A DNA stretch of 64,000 nt from Palsa-504 sp963790065 (GCA_963790065.1 CAWBNK010000011.1:1-64000), one strand, 5' to 3'. Positions 34,494 through 44,109 are shown, counted from the first letter of the stretch. Made by a program: numbers and translations. Notes: generated by a model from the sequence alone, not told the origin.

Positions 34494-36329
34494 GCACCGA
34501 CTGCGGCGGGGGCGTGCAGAAGTAGTACCGTTTCCCTACCTGGTGGCAGTGGCTGATGATCCACCGCAGCTGGGGGTCGGTGCCGGAAGCGACCCAGACG
34601 AGATGGAACACGCCCTGCCGGATGTCGGCCTGCACCTGGGCCAGGGTCGGCGACGGAGTGGTGCCGTCGTAGCCGCCGATGGGCAGCGCCTCGAGGCCGG
34701 TGGAGTAGATGACCAGGGCCGGCAGCGCGATGCTCTGCGCCGCCATCACGTAGGGGGCTCCGTTCTGGTTGCGCTCCAGAGTGGCCACGAAGGCCTGGTC
34801 GTGCAGGATCGCTTCCTTCCCGGTGTTGTCCGCCACCACCTCCTGCGCCCGGGCCGACTCGAACGGGGTATCAAAGGCGCCCTGACCGTAAGCCGCCAGG
34901 CTGACCGACGCGACGGCCGGCGCCAGCGCCACGGCGACCAGGCCCGCGGCCAGGGCCGCCGTGAACGGGATGACGCGGCGGCCCGCCAGCGACCAGATGA
35001 TAATGCCGGTCGCGACGACGCCGACGGCGATGACGGCCGGGACCAGCCAGCCCGGCGCGCGCGCCGAGGAGGACACCAGCCAGGCCGCGTAGCCGGCCGT
35101 GCCCGCGACGATGACCGCCAGGCCGATCGTCCGGCTGACCGGGGCCCGCTCCGGTGCGGCGGCCGCGACGATGCCGGCCCCGATGATGGCGGCGGCCGCC
35201 GGGCACAGCGCCGCGGTGTAATAGGGCTGGAGCGTGGTGATCACGGAGAAAACCACGAAGAAGGTCACCAGCCAGCCGCCCCACAAGATGAAGCAGGCCC
35301 GGAGCGGGTCACCGCGTGGCTCCCGGCGGCGGCTGGCGATACCCCACGCCGCGACCAGGGCGGCGGCCGGGGTCAGCCAGCCGGCATCGCGGCCCAGGCC
35401 GCCGCGCAGCAGGCGGTCGGCGGTGCGCGGCGGAACCGGGAACGCGGCGCCGGGATCCAGCTGTGCGGCCTGTACCTGCTGCGGGGTCTGGTCGCCGAAC
35501 CTGCCGAACCCGTTATAGGTGAAGACCTGCGCGAAGGCGGAGTTGTCGTGGCTGCCGTCGACGTAGGGCCGGTCCGCGGCGGGGACCAGCGACACGGCGG
35601 TCATCCAGGACACCGACACCAGCGCGACGACCGCACCGGCGGCCGCGAGCTGGACGGCCCGCCGCCCCGCCGAGCCGGGCCCGGACAGCAGGTAGGCCAG
35701 GCCGAGCGCGGGGAGCACCATCCACGCCTCGATCTCCTTGGCCTGGAAGGCCAGCCCCACCCACACGCCGGCCAGGATGAGCCGGCCCAGGTCCGGCCGG
35801 AACCATCAGTCTCCCGCCCGGCGATGGCCGCCGAGACCGCGTCGGCGGCCAGCACCAGCAGCAAGATCAGCAGCGAGTCGGAGATGTTCTCCCGGTCCAG
35901 CGCCACCGTGGCCGGGCTGACCGCCAGGACCAGCGCGGCGATCAGGCCGGCGGCCGGCCCGGCCAGCCGCCGCACCGCCCGGTAGAGCACCAGCACCGTG
36001 AGGATGCCCTCGATGACCTGCGGCAGGACGATCGCCCACACGTGCAGGCCGAACGCCCGCACCGAAAGCGCCTGGAACCAGAACGCCCCCGGCAGCTTGT
36101 CCAGGGTGATGGTGCCCGCCGGGTCGAAGGCGCCGAAGATGAAGTCGTGCCAGCTGGCGGACATGCTGCGGTCAGCCGCGGCGTAGTAGTACTCGAGCGG
36201 CTCCTGGCCTATGGCCCAGGCGTACAGCAGGCCCGCCAGGGCCGCGATCGCCGCCAGGGCCAGCCAGCGTAGCCGCGCGTGCTCCGAGATGCCGCGCCAG
36301 CTTCTGCCCATCTCCGGCTGTTCCATCAC
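34471..36329 (-). pseudogene. GT39-type membrane glycosyltransferase split by one frame change
   Basis: Two overlapping frames together form one ArnT/PMT-like glycosyltransferase of about 620 residues. The N-terminal part (36329 to about 35800) includes EPLEYYYAAADRSMSASWHD, TITLDKLPGAFWFQALSVR and ALDRENISDSLLILLLVL. The rest (about 35810 to 34471) includes WVGLAFQAKEIEAWMVLP, AADRPYVDGSHDNSAFAQVF and the C-terminal extracytoplasmic domain YDGTTPSPTLAQVQADI. The family moves a sugar from a polyprenyl-phosphate carrier to proteins or lipids outside the membrane. A single-base loss near 35800-35815 explains the switch, with no stop needed in the joined frame, so a sequence error is a real possibility. 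The DUF3040 gene is just upstream on the same strand. Confidence 0.75.
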
Positions 36330-36384
36330 CTGACTAGCGAAACTGGCGGCCGTAAGGTTCCCGGTCGCTGATTTCCGGGCTCGG

Positions 36385-36720
36385 TCAGCGGGTGCCCCTG
36401 CTCCAGACGCTGGCGCTCCCGGTACAGCCCGCGTACCGCACCGCGGCGGTGGCCACCACCGGACCGGACCGCGGGCCCGGGCAGTCGTTGCTGCTGGAAC
36501 GGATGCCGAAGACCAGCACGCCCGCGATCCCGAGGACCAGGACGCCCAGCGTCACCAGGCGCCGCGCCGTCCAGCCGCCGATGACCTCGGTCACCGGCAT
36601 GGCCTGGTGCTGCACCATGCGGCCGAACGAGGCGAACGTGGCCTTGAGCCGGGGATCGGACGCCGCCAGGAGCCGCTCGATCTGGTTGAGTACCGCCTGC
36701 TGGCGGGCGGGCAGGCTCAT
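36385..36720 (-). CDS. DUF3040 family membrane protein
   Basis: A 111-residue protein with the DUF3040 pattern: an N-terminal amphipathic helix QQAVLNQIERLLAASDPRLK followed by ATFASFG, then two close hydrophobic segments (about residues 52-75, LVTLGVLVLGIAGVLVFG). Small proteins of this family are common in actinomycetes, of unknown function. It lies between the IspD-like gene and the GT39 gene on the same strand. Confidence 0.75.
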   Translation of the reverse strand: MSLPARQQAVLNQIERLLAASDPRLKATFASFGRMVQHQAMPVTEVIGGWTARRLVTLGVLVLGIAGVLVFGIRSSSNDCPGPRSGPVVATAAVRYAGCTGSASVWSRGTR

Positions 36721-36764
36721 CTGATTCTCCGGTACGGCCTACGGCGGGGGTTCTGCTGGGCAGG

Positions 36765-37484
36765 CTAGCCGGCGGCGGGCGGTGCCTCCGCCAGCAGCGT
36801 TTCGGCCACGGCCAGGTCCTGCGGATAGGTGATCTTGATGTTGCGCTCGCTGCCCTGGACGATGTGCACCTTGACCTCGGGCAGGTAACGCAGCACCACC
36901 CCGCAGTCGTCGGTGGGCGCGAAGCCGGGATCGGCGGCGGCCAGCTCGTGGGCCCGGGCGATCACCGGCAGCCGGAAGCACTGCGGGGTCTGGCAGCGGA
37001 ACAGCGTCTCCCGGCGCGGCATCGAGTGCATCACGCCGTTGCCGGTGACCACGATGGTGTCCGAAGTCGGCACCGCGACTCCGGCCGCATCATGGGCACC
37101 GAGCACGACCACGCAGTCGGCGATGATCCGCTGATCGACGAACGGCCGGGCGGCATCGTGCAGCAGCACCCCGGTCTGGCCCGGATCATCAGCGGTCCCG
37201 GCAATGGCGGCCAGCGCCACCCGGGTCGAGTCGGCGCGGGTCACGCCGCCCTCGATGACCCCGCTGACCTTGCCGTAGCCCCGGTCGGCCAGCAGCGTTC
37301 CGACCTCGTCGACGTACCCGCGGGCCATCACCACCAGGATCTCGTCGACGCCCGGCGCCTGCTCGAACGCGGCCACGCAGTGCTCGATCAGCGTCCGGCC
37401 GTCCAGCCTCAGCAGCTGCTTCGGCCGGGCCGTGCCGATGCGCTGCCCAGTGCCGCCGCCCAGCACGACCGCCACCATCCGCAT
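36765..37484 (-). CDS. IspD/TarI-family cytidylyltransferase
   Basis: A 239-residue CTP-dependent nucleotidyltransferase. The N-terminal loop VVLGGGTGQRIGTARPKQLL binds the nucleotide, VIEGGVTRADSTRVAL matches the GGxxRxxSV motif, LLHDAARPFVD carries the metal-binding aspartate, and PTDDCGVVLR is the late signature. IspD makes CDP-methylerythritol for isoprenoids, whereas TarI makes CDP-ribitol or a similar CDP-alcohol for teichoic acids; sequence inspection does not separate them. The divergent neighbour contains a CDP-alcohol phosphatidyltransferase-like region, which tilts the context slightly toward a CDP-polyol role. No ispF is seen alongside. Confidence 0.78.
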   Translation of the reverse strand: MRMVAVVLGGGTGQRIGTARPKQLLRLDGRTLIEHCVAAFEQAPGVDEILVVMARGYVDEVGTLLADRGYGKVSGVIEGGVTRADSTRVALAAIAGTADDPGQTGVLLHDAARPFVDQRIIADCVVVLGAHDAAGVAVPTSDTIVVTGNGVMHSMPRRETLFRCQTPQCFRLPVIARAHELAAADPGFAPTDDCGVVLRYLPEVKVHIVQGSERNIKITYPQDLAVAETLLAEAPPAAG

Positions 37485-37661
37485 GAGCCGGACTCTAACC
37501 GATCAGCGGCCGGCGCGATGACCGCCGTTTTCGCCGGCTGCGGGACGGGTATGCGCTGAGCAGCCCCGGCGTGTCTGTCCGGGCCGCCGGGCGAACCGTC
37601 GACTACATTGTGTAATGGCTGGGCGTGAGTCACGGCGGTGCGCGCCGCTGGGAGGACCTGC

Positions 37662-39395
37662 ATGACGGTGGCGCTGGTGCTGGCGGCCGAGGCGGACGCC
37701 GGGCTGCGCGGCCAGCTGGCGGCCTTGGGTGTCGGCCGGGTCGATGCGGCCGGGCAGACCGGGCCGGGCCTGCTGACCGTCGCCGCGGCGGCCCGGGCCG
37801 CGCGCGAGCGCATGCTCATCTGCGTCGGAGACGACATCATTCCCGAAGGCATCCTGGCCCGGCTGCTCGGCGCGCCCGGCACCGCCGCGTTCACCGGCGG
37901 GCGGGCTCCGGAACCCCGGCCCGCACCCGACGACGCGGACCAGCCACGGCCCGAGGCCCGCGCCGCCGGCGGCGCCCTCGTGGTGGACACCGACGACCTA
38001 GCCGCGCTGGCCGGCGCGGCGGAATTGCTCGCGGCCACCCAGGCGGCCCCAGCCGCGGTCGGGGCGCTGCTGGGCGAGCTCACCCGGGCCGGGGTGCGGG
38101 TGCGAGTGCTGGACGCCGGGCCGGACGGCGACGGCGTGATCGCGGCGCTCATCGATCCGGTCGCCAGGGACCTGGCCCGCTGGGCGGCCACGCGCGACCT
38201 GACCCCGGCCGCGCTGGCCGGGATCTCGCTCGGCCTGGGGCTGCTGTCGGCCGTATGGTTCGCCGAGCCCACCGTGAAGGCGCGGCTGCTGGCCATCTTG
38301 ATCCTGCTCGCCGCGTTCACGGCCGGACGGTCCGGCGCCCACCTGGCCGCGGTCGGCCGGATCAGGCCGGCCGCCGACTGGCTCGCCGCGGCCTCGGGCC
38401 TGGTAACCGAGTTCGCCGTCTACGCGGCCCTGGCCATTAGCGCCGGGCTCATCGTCCCCGGCCGCCCGGCCGGGCTGAACGGGATCTTCGGCGGCGCGCT
38501 GCGGCACAGCGCGGTGGCCAGCTTCGGCGGCGCCGGGCAGCCCGGTGTGTGGCGGCTGGCCGTGGCCGCGCTGCTCCTGCTGGGCGCCCGCCGGCTGGCC
38601 GAGCTGTGCTACGAGGGGCTGGCCCGGGCCTCGGGCCGCATGTTCCCCCGCCCGGCCCGGCGCCTGTTCGGCCAGGTGATCACCCTGCCGGCTGGTGAGC
38701 GCTACGCGGTGATCGCCATTACCGTCGTCTGCTTCGGGCCCCGCCTGACCTTCGACGTCCTGCTGGCCTGGAGCGTGGTGGCGGCGGTGTACGTGCTGAT
38801 CGGGCTGGTGGCCAGCGCGGGCCAGCTGACCTGGGTCGGCGGCGTCCTGATCGCCTACCGGGGTGACGGCGCCGTGGCCCGCAGGCTGGGCCGCGCCGCC
38901 CTGGGCCTGCTGCCGCCGCTGCCCCCGCTGCTGGTCGGGCTGCTGGTCACGTGCGACCTGGCCCTGCTCGGGCTGGCCAACCTGCCCGGCATCCTGATCC
39001 TGGCCCCGGTCATGGCCATGCTGCTCGCCGGGCTCGGTGCCCGTAACCCGCACGACGGGCGGCTGGACTGGCTGGTGCCGCCGCTGCTGCTCACCGGCGA
39101 GGGCGTCTTCCTGGCCGCCCTCGGGTTCTCCCGGCACGTGTGGCTGCCGGTCGTCTTCGCCGTCCTGGCCGCGGTGGTGCTGCGGCACATGGACCTGGCC
39201 TACCGGGCCCGGTCCGGGCTGGGGGTCCGCCAGGACCGCTTCGGCCTGGGCTGGGACGGGCGGATGCTGCTGGCCAGCCTGGCCGCCGTGGGCGGCTTCG
39301 TGCCGTTCGGCTACGCACTGCTGGCCGTGTACCTGTGGCTGCTGGCCGGCTGGGACTTCCTGTCCGCCTGGCTGAAGTCCTTAGCTAGTCCTTAG
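37662..39395 (+). CDS. DUF5941-type membrane protein with a degenerate CDP-alcohol phosphatidyltransferase region
   Basis: A 577-residue protein. The N-terminal 170 residues form a soluble alpha/beta region resembling a worn nucleotidyltransferase domain (LVLAAEADAGLRGQLAAL, MLICVGDDIIPEGILARLL). Residues about 178-265 align by pattern with CDP-alcohol phosphatidyltransferases (ARDLARWAATRDLTPAALAG) but the D-x2-D-G-x2-A-R site reads AFTAGRSGAHL, so the metal-binding aspartates are missing. Several transmembrane segments and a C-terminal DUF5941-like part (VVLRHMDLAYRARSGLG, GWDGRMLLASL) follow. GGAGGA lies before the ATG at 37662. It diverges from the IspD-like gene. Likely a non-catalytic or neofunctionalised membrane protein of phospholipid/polyol metabolism. 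Confidence 0.7.
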   Translation: MTVALVLAAEADAGLRGQLAALGVGRVDAAGQTGPGLLTVAAAARAARERMLICVGDDIIPEGILARLLGAPGTAAFTGGRAPEPRPAPDDADQPRPEARAAGGALVVDTDDLAALAGAAELLAATQAAPAAVGALLGELTRAGVRVRVLDAGPDGDGVIAALIDPVARDLARWAATRDLTPAALAGISLGLGLLSAVWFAEPTVKARLLAILILLAAFTAGRSGAHLAAVGRIRPAADWLAAASGLVTEFAVYAALAISAGLIVPGRPAGLNGIFGGALRHSAVASFGGAGQPGVWRLAVAALLLLGARRLAELCYEGLARASGRMFPRPARRLFGQVITLPAGERYAVIAITVVCFGPRLTFDVLLAWSVVAAVYVLIGLVASAGQLTWVGGVLIAYRGDGAVARRLGRAALGLLPPLPPLLVGLLVTCDLALLGLANLPGILILAPVMAMLLAGLGARNPHDGRLDWLVPPLLLTGEGVFLAALGFSRHVWLPVVFAVLAAVVLRHMDLAYRARSGLGVRQDRFGLGWDGRMLLASLAAVGGFVPFGYALLAVYLWLLAGWDFLSAWLKSLASP

Positions 39396-39599
39396 ACCGA
39401 CATGCCGCCGTCGACGGCTGGTCCCTGCCGCCGGTCGGCTACCGGGTCCGCGGCGGCCATAATTGGCCGGGGGCAGGCCGGGCAGGGGCGTAAGATATAT
39501 CGAGTGTGGAGTCGCGACACTCGCGAACTCGCGCCAACGACGGGGGCCGAGGGCAGCGAGCCAGCCGCGTCGTCCGCCGGATGGCAATCGATTACCACC

Positions 39600-40778
39600 A
39601 TGCCCCGTATCTGGCTGGCCGGCGCGCTAGCGGCCTGCGCGCTGTTCGGCGGCGGGGTCGCGCTGTTCAGCACCGACCCGCTGCACCGGCTGTGGGGCAC
39701 CTCGGCCGCGGTCGCCTACGCGGTGGCCGCCCTGGCCGTCGTGGCCTGGCGGTCCCGCTCGACCACCGGGGTGGACATCGCGCTCGCCGCGATGGTCTGC
39801 GGCGCCATCCTCGTCCCGCTGCTGTGGATGGTGTGGACCGGCCACGGCGAGCCCGAGGTCGGCGTGGTGGCCACCTCGGCCACGACGCTGATCAAGCACG
39901 GCACGCCGTACAAGAGTGCCAAGGTGCTGGCCAGCACCACCAACCCGAACGCCTACAACCCGTACCTGCCGTTGATGGCGGCGTTCGGCATTCCGCAGGC
40001 GCTGTTCGGCCACGGCCCGCTTACCGACCCCCGGGTCTGGTTCGGGATCGTGTTCCTGGTCGTGTTCGCCTGCGCGCTGCGGATCGCGGGCGCCCGGGAC
40101 TGCGTCCGCTGGGCGCTGCTGCTTACCGCGTCGCCGATCATCGCGTTCGAGCTGTGCGTGGGCGGCACCGACGTGCCCATGGTCGCGTTCATGTGCCTCG
40201 GGTTCGCCCTGCTGTGGCGGGTCGGGAAGTCGAACGCGATACCCGCCGGGCTGGCCCTGGGCGTGGCCTCCTCGATGAAGGCGACCGCCTGGCCGGCCCT
40301 GGTCGTGGCGTTCGCCCTGCTCTACGTGCGGGACGGCAAGCAGGCCGCCTGGCGCTTCACGGCCTGGGCGTTGGCCGTGGTGGCCGTCATCGTCGGCCCG
40401 TTCGCGGTGCTGCGGCCCGGCGCTCTGGTCAAGAACACCATCTTGTTCCCGCTCGGCCTGGCCAGCGTCAAGTCCCAGGCGGCCAGCCCGCTGCTCGGCC
40501 ACGTGCTGGCCCAGACCGGCGCCCTAGGCCACACGATCGTGGTCATCCTGCTCATCGGTTCCGGCCTGGCCATCGCGGTGTCGCTGGTCATCCGCCCGCC
40601 CAGGGACGTGCCCGCGGCCACGATACGGCTGGTCATCGGGTTGTCGGCCATGTTCATACTCGCGCCGTCGACCCGGTTCGGCTACTTCATCTACCCGGCC
40701 GCGCTGGTGCTGTGGCTGCTCGTCTCGCAGGCCGGCCGTAAGGCGGCGGAGCTCACCTCGCTCGAGCCGGTCACCTAG
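39600..40778 (+). CDS. Multi-pass membrane protein, GT87/DUF2029-like
   Basis: A 392-residue protein with about ten transmembrane segments. Polar loops such as STTNPNAYNPYLPLMAAFGI and SPIIAFELCVGGTDVPMVAF resemble the lumen-facing loops of polyprenyl-phosphate-dependent mannosyltransferases (GT87/GT-C fold), including a Pro-Tyr-Leu-Pro motif and a conserved Gly-Gly-Thr-Asp. Such enzymes add sugars to envelope glycolipids. The ATG at 39600 is chosen because it begins directly before the first hydrophobic segment; the frame is open 66 codons further but without membrane-protein character. Its 3' end overlaps the convergent SDR gene by eight bases. The family assignment is moderate. Confidence 0.65.
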   Translation: MPRIWLAGALAACALFGGGVALFSTDPLHRLWGTSAAVAYAVAALAVVAWRSRSTTGVDIALAAMVCGAILVPLLWMVWTGHGEPEVGVVATSATTLIKHGTPYKSAKVLASTTNPNAYNPYLPLMAAFGIPQALFGHGPLTDPRVWFGIVFLVVFACALRIAGARDCVRWALLLTASPIIAFELCVGGTDVPMVAFMCLGFALLWRVGKSNAIPAGLALGVASSMKATAWPALVVAFALLYVRDGKQAAWRFTAWALAVVAVIVGPFAVLRPGALVKNTILFPLGLASVKSQAASPLLGHVLAQTGALGHTIVVILLIGSGLAIAVSLVIRPPRDVPAATIRLVIGLSAMFILAPSTRFGYFIYPAALVLWLLVSQAGRKAAELTSLEPVT

Positions 40779-41574
40779 CGGCGCTATCGCCTGTCTTCCG
40801 GTCGCGCAGCCACTGGTCGAATTCGGCGGCCACGATGCGCTCGTCATGCACGCCCGCCGCCTCCGCTGAGGCCAGCCACACGATCGGCGGCCCCATCACG
40901 GCCGGTTCGAGGAACCGCTGACCGGCGGTCACCGCGCCGGACGGGACCATGCCGGTCACGGTCGCGCCCCCGGGCAGGAGCAGGTTGACGGTGACGCCGG
41001 TATCCCGCAGATCGGCGGCCATGACCCGTGACATCGCCTCACTGCCGGCCCGCGACGGTCCGTAGGGCACGAACCCGGCCCGCTGCATGGTCGAGGAGTT
41101 CACCGAGATGTTGACGATGCGGCCGCCGCCCGTGGCCAGCATCCGCGGCGTAACCTCGCGCGCCACCAGGAAGTACCCGGTCAGGTTGGTTTCGACCACC
41201 GCCCGGAATCCGTCGACAGGCACCTCCCAGAACGCCTGCGACCTGGTCATGAACTCCGGGTTGACCGTTCGCATCCCGATCCCGGCGTTGTTCACCAGCA
41301 TGTCGATCCCGCCGAGCCGCGACCAGGCCTGCTCGACCCCCCGGGCCACGGAGGCCTCGTCTCGCACGTCCATCTCGATGCCGACCACGCCCGACATCCC
41401 CGCCGCACCCGCCAGCCCTGTCCCCAGCAGCCCCGCCGCGGCCGCGGCCGCCCGCTCGCCGGACCGCCCGGTCAGCACGACCGACGCTCCCGCCGCGGCC
41501 AACGCGGACGCCATCGCCAGCCCCAGCCCGCTCGTCCCCCCGGTGACCAAGACCTTCCGTGCCACATCACTCAT
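40771..41574 (-). CDS. Short-chain dehydrogenase/reductase with an altered catalytic motif
   Basis: A 267-residue SDR. The Rossmann motif is LVTGGTSGLGLAMASAL (residues 9-25), followed by NNAGIG and NISVNSSTM with the catalytic serine. The Y-x3-K motif reads YGPSR: the tyrosine is present, but arginine replaces the catalytic lysine. The end, GPPIVWLASAEAAGVHDERI, resembles the cofactor/oligomer region. The ATG at 41574 matches the normal SDR N-terminus; a much longer open frame upstream is compositionally random. It diverges from the NUDIX gene. Substrate unknown. Confidence 0.85.
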   Translation of the reverse strand: MSDVARKVLVTGGTSGLGLAMASALAAAGASVVLTGRSGERAAAAAAGLLGTGLAGAAGMSGVVGIEMDVRDEASVARGVEQAWSRLGGIDMLVNNAGIGMRTVNPEFMTRSQAFWEVPVDGFRAVVETNLTGYFLVAREVTPRMLATGGGRIVNISVNSSTMQRAGFVPYGPSRAGSEAMSRVMAADLRDTGVTVNLLLPGGATVTGMVPSGAVTAGQRFLEPAVMGPPIVWLASAEAAGVHDERIVAAEFDQWLRDRKTGDSAAR

Positions 41575-41672
41575 GCCCGCGATGCTAGGAACTAGAGCAC
41601 GCTCCAAGTCAAGCGGCCGAACGCAGCGCCTGACCGCATCGGCGAACCCGCCTGCATCGTAGGGTTGCGCAG

Positions 41673-42134
41673 GTGGCCATCCCCGAGCACATAGCGCGGC
41701 TGCGGGCCGCCGTCGGACACGACCTGATCCTGCTGCCGTCCGTATCGGTCCTTCCCATCGACCAGGCCGGGCGGCTGCTGCTGGTCCGGCACGCCGGCCA
41801 TCAGGACGGGTGGGCCGTCCTCGGCGGTGCCATCGAGTTCGATGAGTCTCCGGCTCAGGCCGCCGTCCGGGAGACCCGTGAGGAGATCGGTGTCGAGATC
41901 CGGCTCCTACGGCTGGTCGACATGCTCGGCGGCCCAGACTACGAAGTGAGCTACCCAAACGGAGACCGTGCCGCATACGTCACCGCCGTGTACGAGGCGG
42001 AGATCACCAGCGGCCTCCCCGAACCCGCCGACGGCGAACTCACCGAGGTGGCCTGGTTCCACCCTGACCAGCTGCCGGACCTGGAGCTGAGCCGCTTCGC
42101 TCGCGCCCTCCTGACCGCTACCGGGCATCTCTGA
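41673..42134 (+). CDS. NUDIX hydrolase
   Basis: A 153-residue NUDIX protein. The Nudix box is GGAIEFDESPAQAAVRETRE followed by EIGVE (about residues 51-75), matching the GX5EX7REUXEEXGU pattern. The N-terminus LPSVSVLPIDQAGRLLLVRH and late TEVAWFHPDQLPDLELS are typical of the MutT/ADP-ribose-type group. It would hydrolyse a nucleoside-diphosphate-linked compound. It ends one base before the 3' end of the convergent serine integrase gene. NUDIX genes are frequent in actinomycete integrative elements, so this may be cargo or the host gene beside the integration site. Confidence 0.88.
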   Translation: MAIPEHIARLRAAVGHDLILLPSVSVLPIDQAGRLLLVRHAGHQDGWAVLGGAIEFDESPAQAAVRETREEIGVEIRLLRLVDMLGGPDYEVSYPNGDRAAYVTAVYEAEITSGLPEPADGELTEVAWFHPDQLPDLELSRFARALLTATGHL

Positions 42135-42135
42135 C

Positions 42136-44109
42136 CTACGCGGCGTGCTCGCGCATCCCGGGCAAGCACCGACGCCTTGGTGCCGCGTTCCACCCCAAGC
42201 CGTGCTCATGGTGGTAGCCGCTCGCGAGGCCACCACCCTGGGAACCGGCACGTTGGAACATTGAGCCGGCTATCGGTGCTTCGAACAAATCCTCCACGTC
42301 GGCTGCCTGGTCCGATTGCGGTTCGGCAGTGTCATCGTATCCGTCCTGGTCTGGGTTGAGAAGGCCGGGCAGGGCTTTGAGGGTGGCGTCGGTGATCTCG
42401 GCCCAGACGGTGGCTTGGCTCCCCGGCTTGTTCCAGAGCACTTCGAGGTCGAAGGCGGCGAACAGGCGGGCCTTGACGCCAGGGTCCAAGCCGGGCAGGA
42501 CGTCGCCGGCCGCGGGCAGCAGGTCCAGCAGGGACAGGTCGGCGGCCTGGGGGACGATCGCCTCCAAGGCGTCGAGCTGGGTTTGTGTCTGCTGGCGTTC
42601 GTGGTGGAGTTCGGCGAACCGGGAGGTGATCCGGGCCCGCATGGCGGCCGCGGCGCTGTCGGCCGGGTCCGGGGAGAGCTGTTCCAGGCTCAGGATCTGG
42701 GCGTTCTGCGCGGTGTCGATCTGCTTGAGCCGGGTGGTCAGCGCGGCGGCCTGAGCGTCCCGGTCAGCGGCGGCATCGGTGTCGGTAGCGGGCAGCTGGG
42801 CGGCCAGGAGCTCGGCGCGGCGGGGGCCGAAGACATGCTCGGCGAAGAACAGCCGCACGATCTGGTCCAGCCGGATCTCGGGCGCCTTGACCGTCCGCGG
42901 GTGGTCCGGGTAGTCGGCGAGGTCCTTGGGACGGGCGCGGGTGTGGGGGCACTGGTAGTAGACCAGCGGGACGGGGCCGGGGCTGTAGGCCTGCCCGGCC
43001 ATCCGCCGTTGGCAGGTCTTGCACCGGATCCGGCCGCGGTACACGTAGGTGCGGGTCGCAGCTGGGTGCTTGGACAGGTCGTGGCTGTCCCGGCTGGTGC
43101 CGTGCTCAGCGCCCACGTGCTGGGCGGTCTGCCAGGTGTCCCGGTCGATGATGGCCGGGTGGGCGAGCTGCGGAGACCATAGCCACTGGTCCTGCGGGAC
43201 CGATACGCGGCGTCCTTGGCGGGTGCGGCGTCGGCCGTAGACCATGTGCCCGGTGTACTTGGGATTGCCCAGGATCGCGAACACGGTCTGTGTGGTCCAC
43301 CCCGACGTCGGCCGGGGCGCGGGGTAGCGGACCGGGTCGGCGTTCAGCCGCGCGGCAATGGTGGGCATGCCGAGCTTGCCGGTGACCCGCCAGGTGAAGA
43401 TCTGCTCGACCACCGGCGCGCGGGCCGGGTCGAGGGCGAGCCGGGTCTTGGTGCGGCCTTGGCTGGCTTTGATGGGGACCGGGTGGGGGTGCCGGTCGGC
43501 GAGGTAGCCGTAGGGGGCGGAGCCGATGTTCCACCCGTCCAGGGCGTGCTCGGCCAGCCCTTTCCAGGTCTTTTCCTTCAGCTGCAGCCGGAACCATTCG
43601 GCCACGCCCTGCTTGACCCGGCGGACCAGGACGGTGGTGGCGTTGACGCCGTCGATGACGATGGGCTCGTCGGTGGCGAACACCGGGATGCCCTGCCGGG
43701 ACAGTTTCTTCTCCAGCTTCAGCGCGTTGAAGGTATCCCGGCCGGAGCGTTCGATGTCTTCGCAGATAACCGCCGCGAACCTGGGCGCCGGGCTGGCGGC
43801 TTCGGCGAGCAGGTCCGCCATGCCCCCGTCCCGCGGGATGCCCGCGGCGGCGAAGCGCCGGTAGGCGTCGCCCCGGGAGCGCTGGTCGAGGTCGAGGCCG
43901 CCGGATTCGATGTCCCAGTACCAGGCAGCAATGAACCACCCCTGGGGCAGGGCGGCTTTGGAGGCCCGGACCTGGCGGCGCAGGGACGCGACCGGGTTTT
44001 GCAGTTCGAGGGTGGAGGTGCGGCCGACGAATGCGACCGGGACCGGCTCCCCCGGGCCGCCCAGGGTGTTATTCAGGGGTGCTGGGGTGTTTGCTGCTGG
44101 CGTAGCCAT
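42136..44109 (-). CDS. Large serine recombinase (integrase)
   Basis: A 657-residue site-specific recombinase. The resolvase domain spans about residues 24-190; the nucleophile is probably Ser32 in VAFVGRTSTLELQNP, and ICEDIERSGRDTFNA carries the arginine pair of the active site. The recombinase domain includes GWNIGSAPYGYLADRHP and VEQIFTWRVTGKLGMPTIAARLN. A zinc-ribbon segment follows (RIRCKTCQRRMAG ... YYQC, about residues 365-395), then a coiled-coil-like region. It integrates and excises the surrounding element. It overlaps a small upstream ORF by 37 bases and its 3' end abuts the NUDIX gene, so the attachment site may lie at that junction. Confidence 0.93.
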   Translation of the reverse strand: MATPAANTPAPLNNTLGGPGEPVPVAFVGRTSTLELQNPVASLRRQVRASKAALPQGWFIAAWYWDIESGGLDLDQRSRGDAYRRFAAAGIPRDGGMADLLAEAASPAPRFAAVICEDIERSGRDTFNALKLEKKLSRQGIPVFATDEPIVIDGVNATTVLVRRVKQGVAEWFRLQLKEKTWKGLAEHALDGWNIGSAPYGYLADRHPHPVPIKASQGRTKTRLALDPARAPVVEQIFTWRVTGKLGMPTIAARLNADPVRYPAPRPTSGWTTQTVFAILGNPKYTGHMVYGRRRTRQGRRVSVPQDQWLWSPQLAHPAIIDRDTWQTAQHVGAEHGTSRDSHDLSKHPAATRTYVYRGRIRCKTCQRRMAGQAYSPGPVPLVYYQCPHTRARPKDLADYPDHPRTVKAPEIRLDQIVRLFFAEHVFGPRRAELLAAQLPATDTDAAADRDAQAAALTTRLKQIDTAQNAQILSLEQLSPDPADSAAAAMRARITSRFAELHHERQQTQTQLDALEAIVPQAADLSLLDLLPAAGDVLPGLDPGVKARLFAAFDLEVLWNKPGSQATVWAEITDATLKALPGLLNPDQDGYDDTAEPQSDQAADVEDLFEAPIAGSMFQRAGSQGGGLASGYHHEHGLGWNAAPRRRCLPGMREHAA

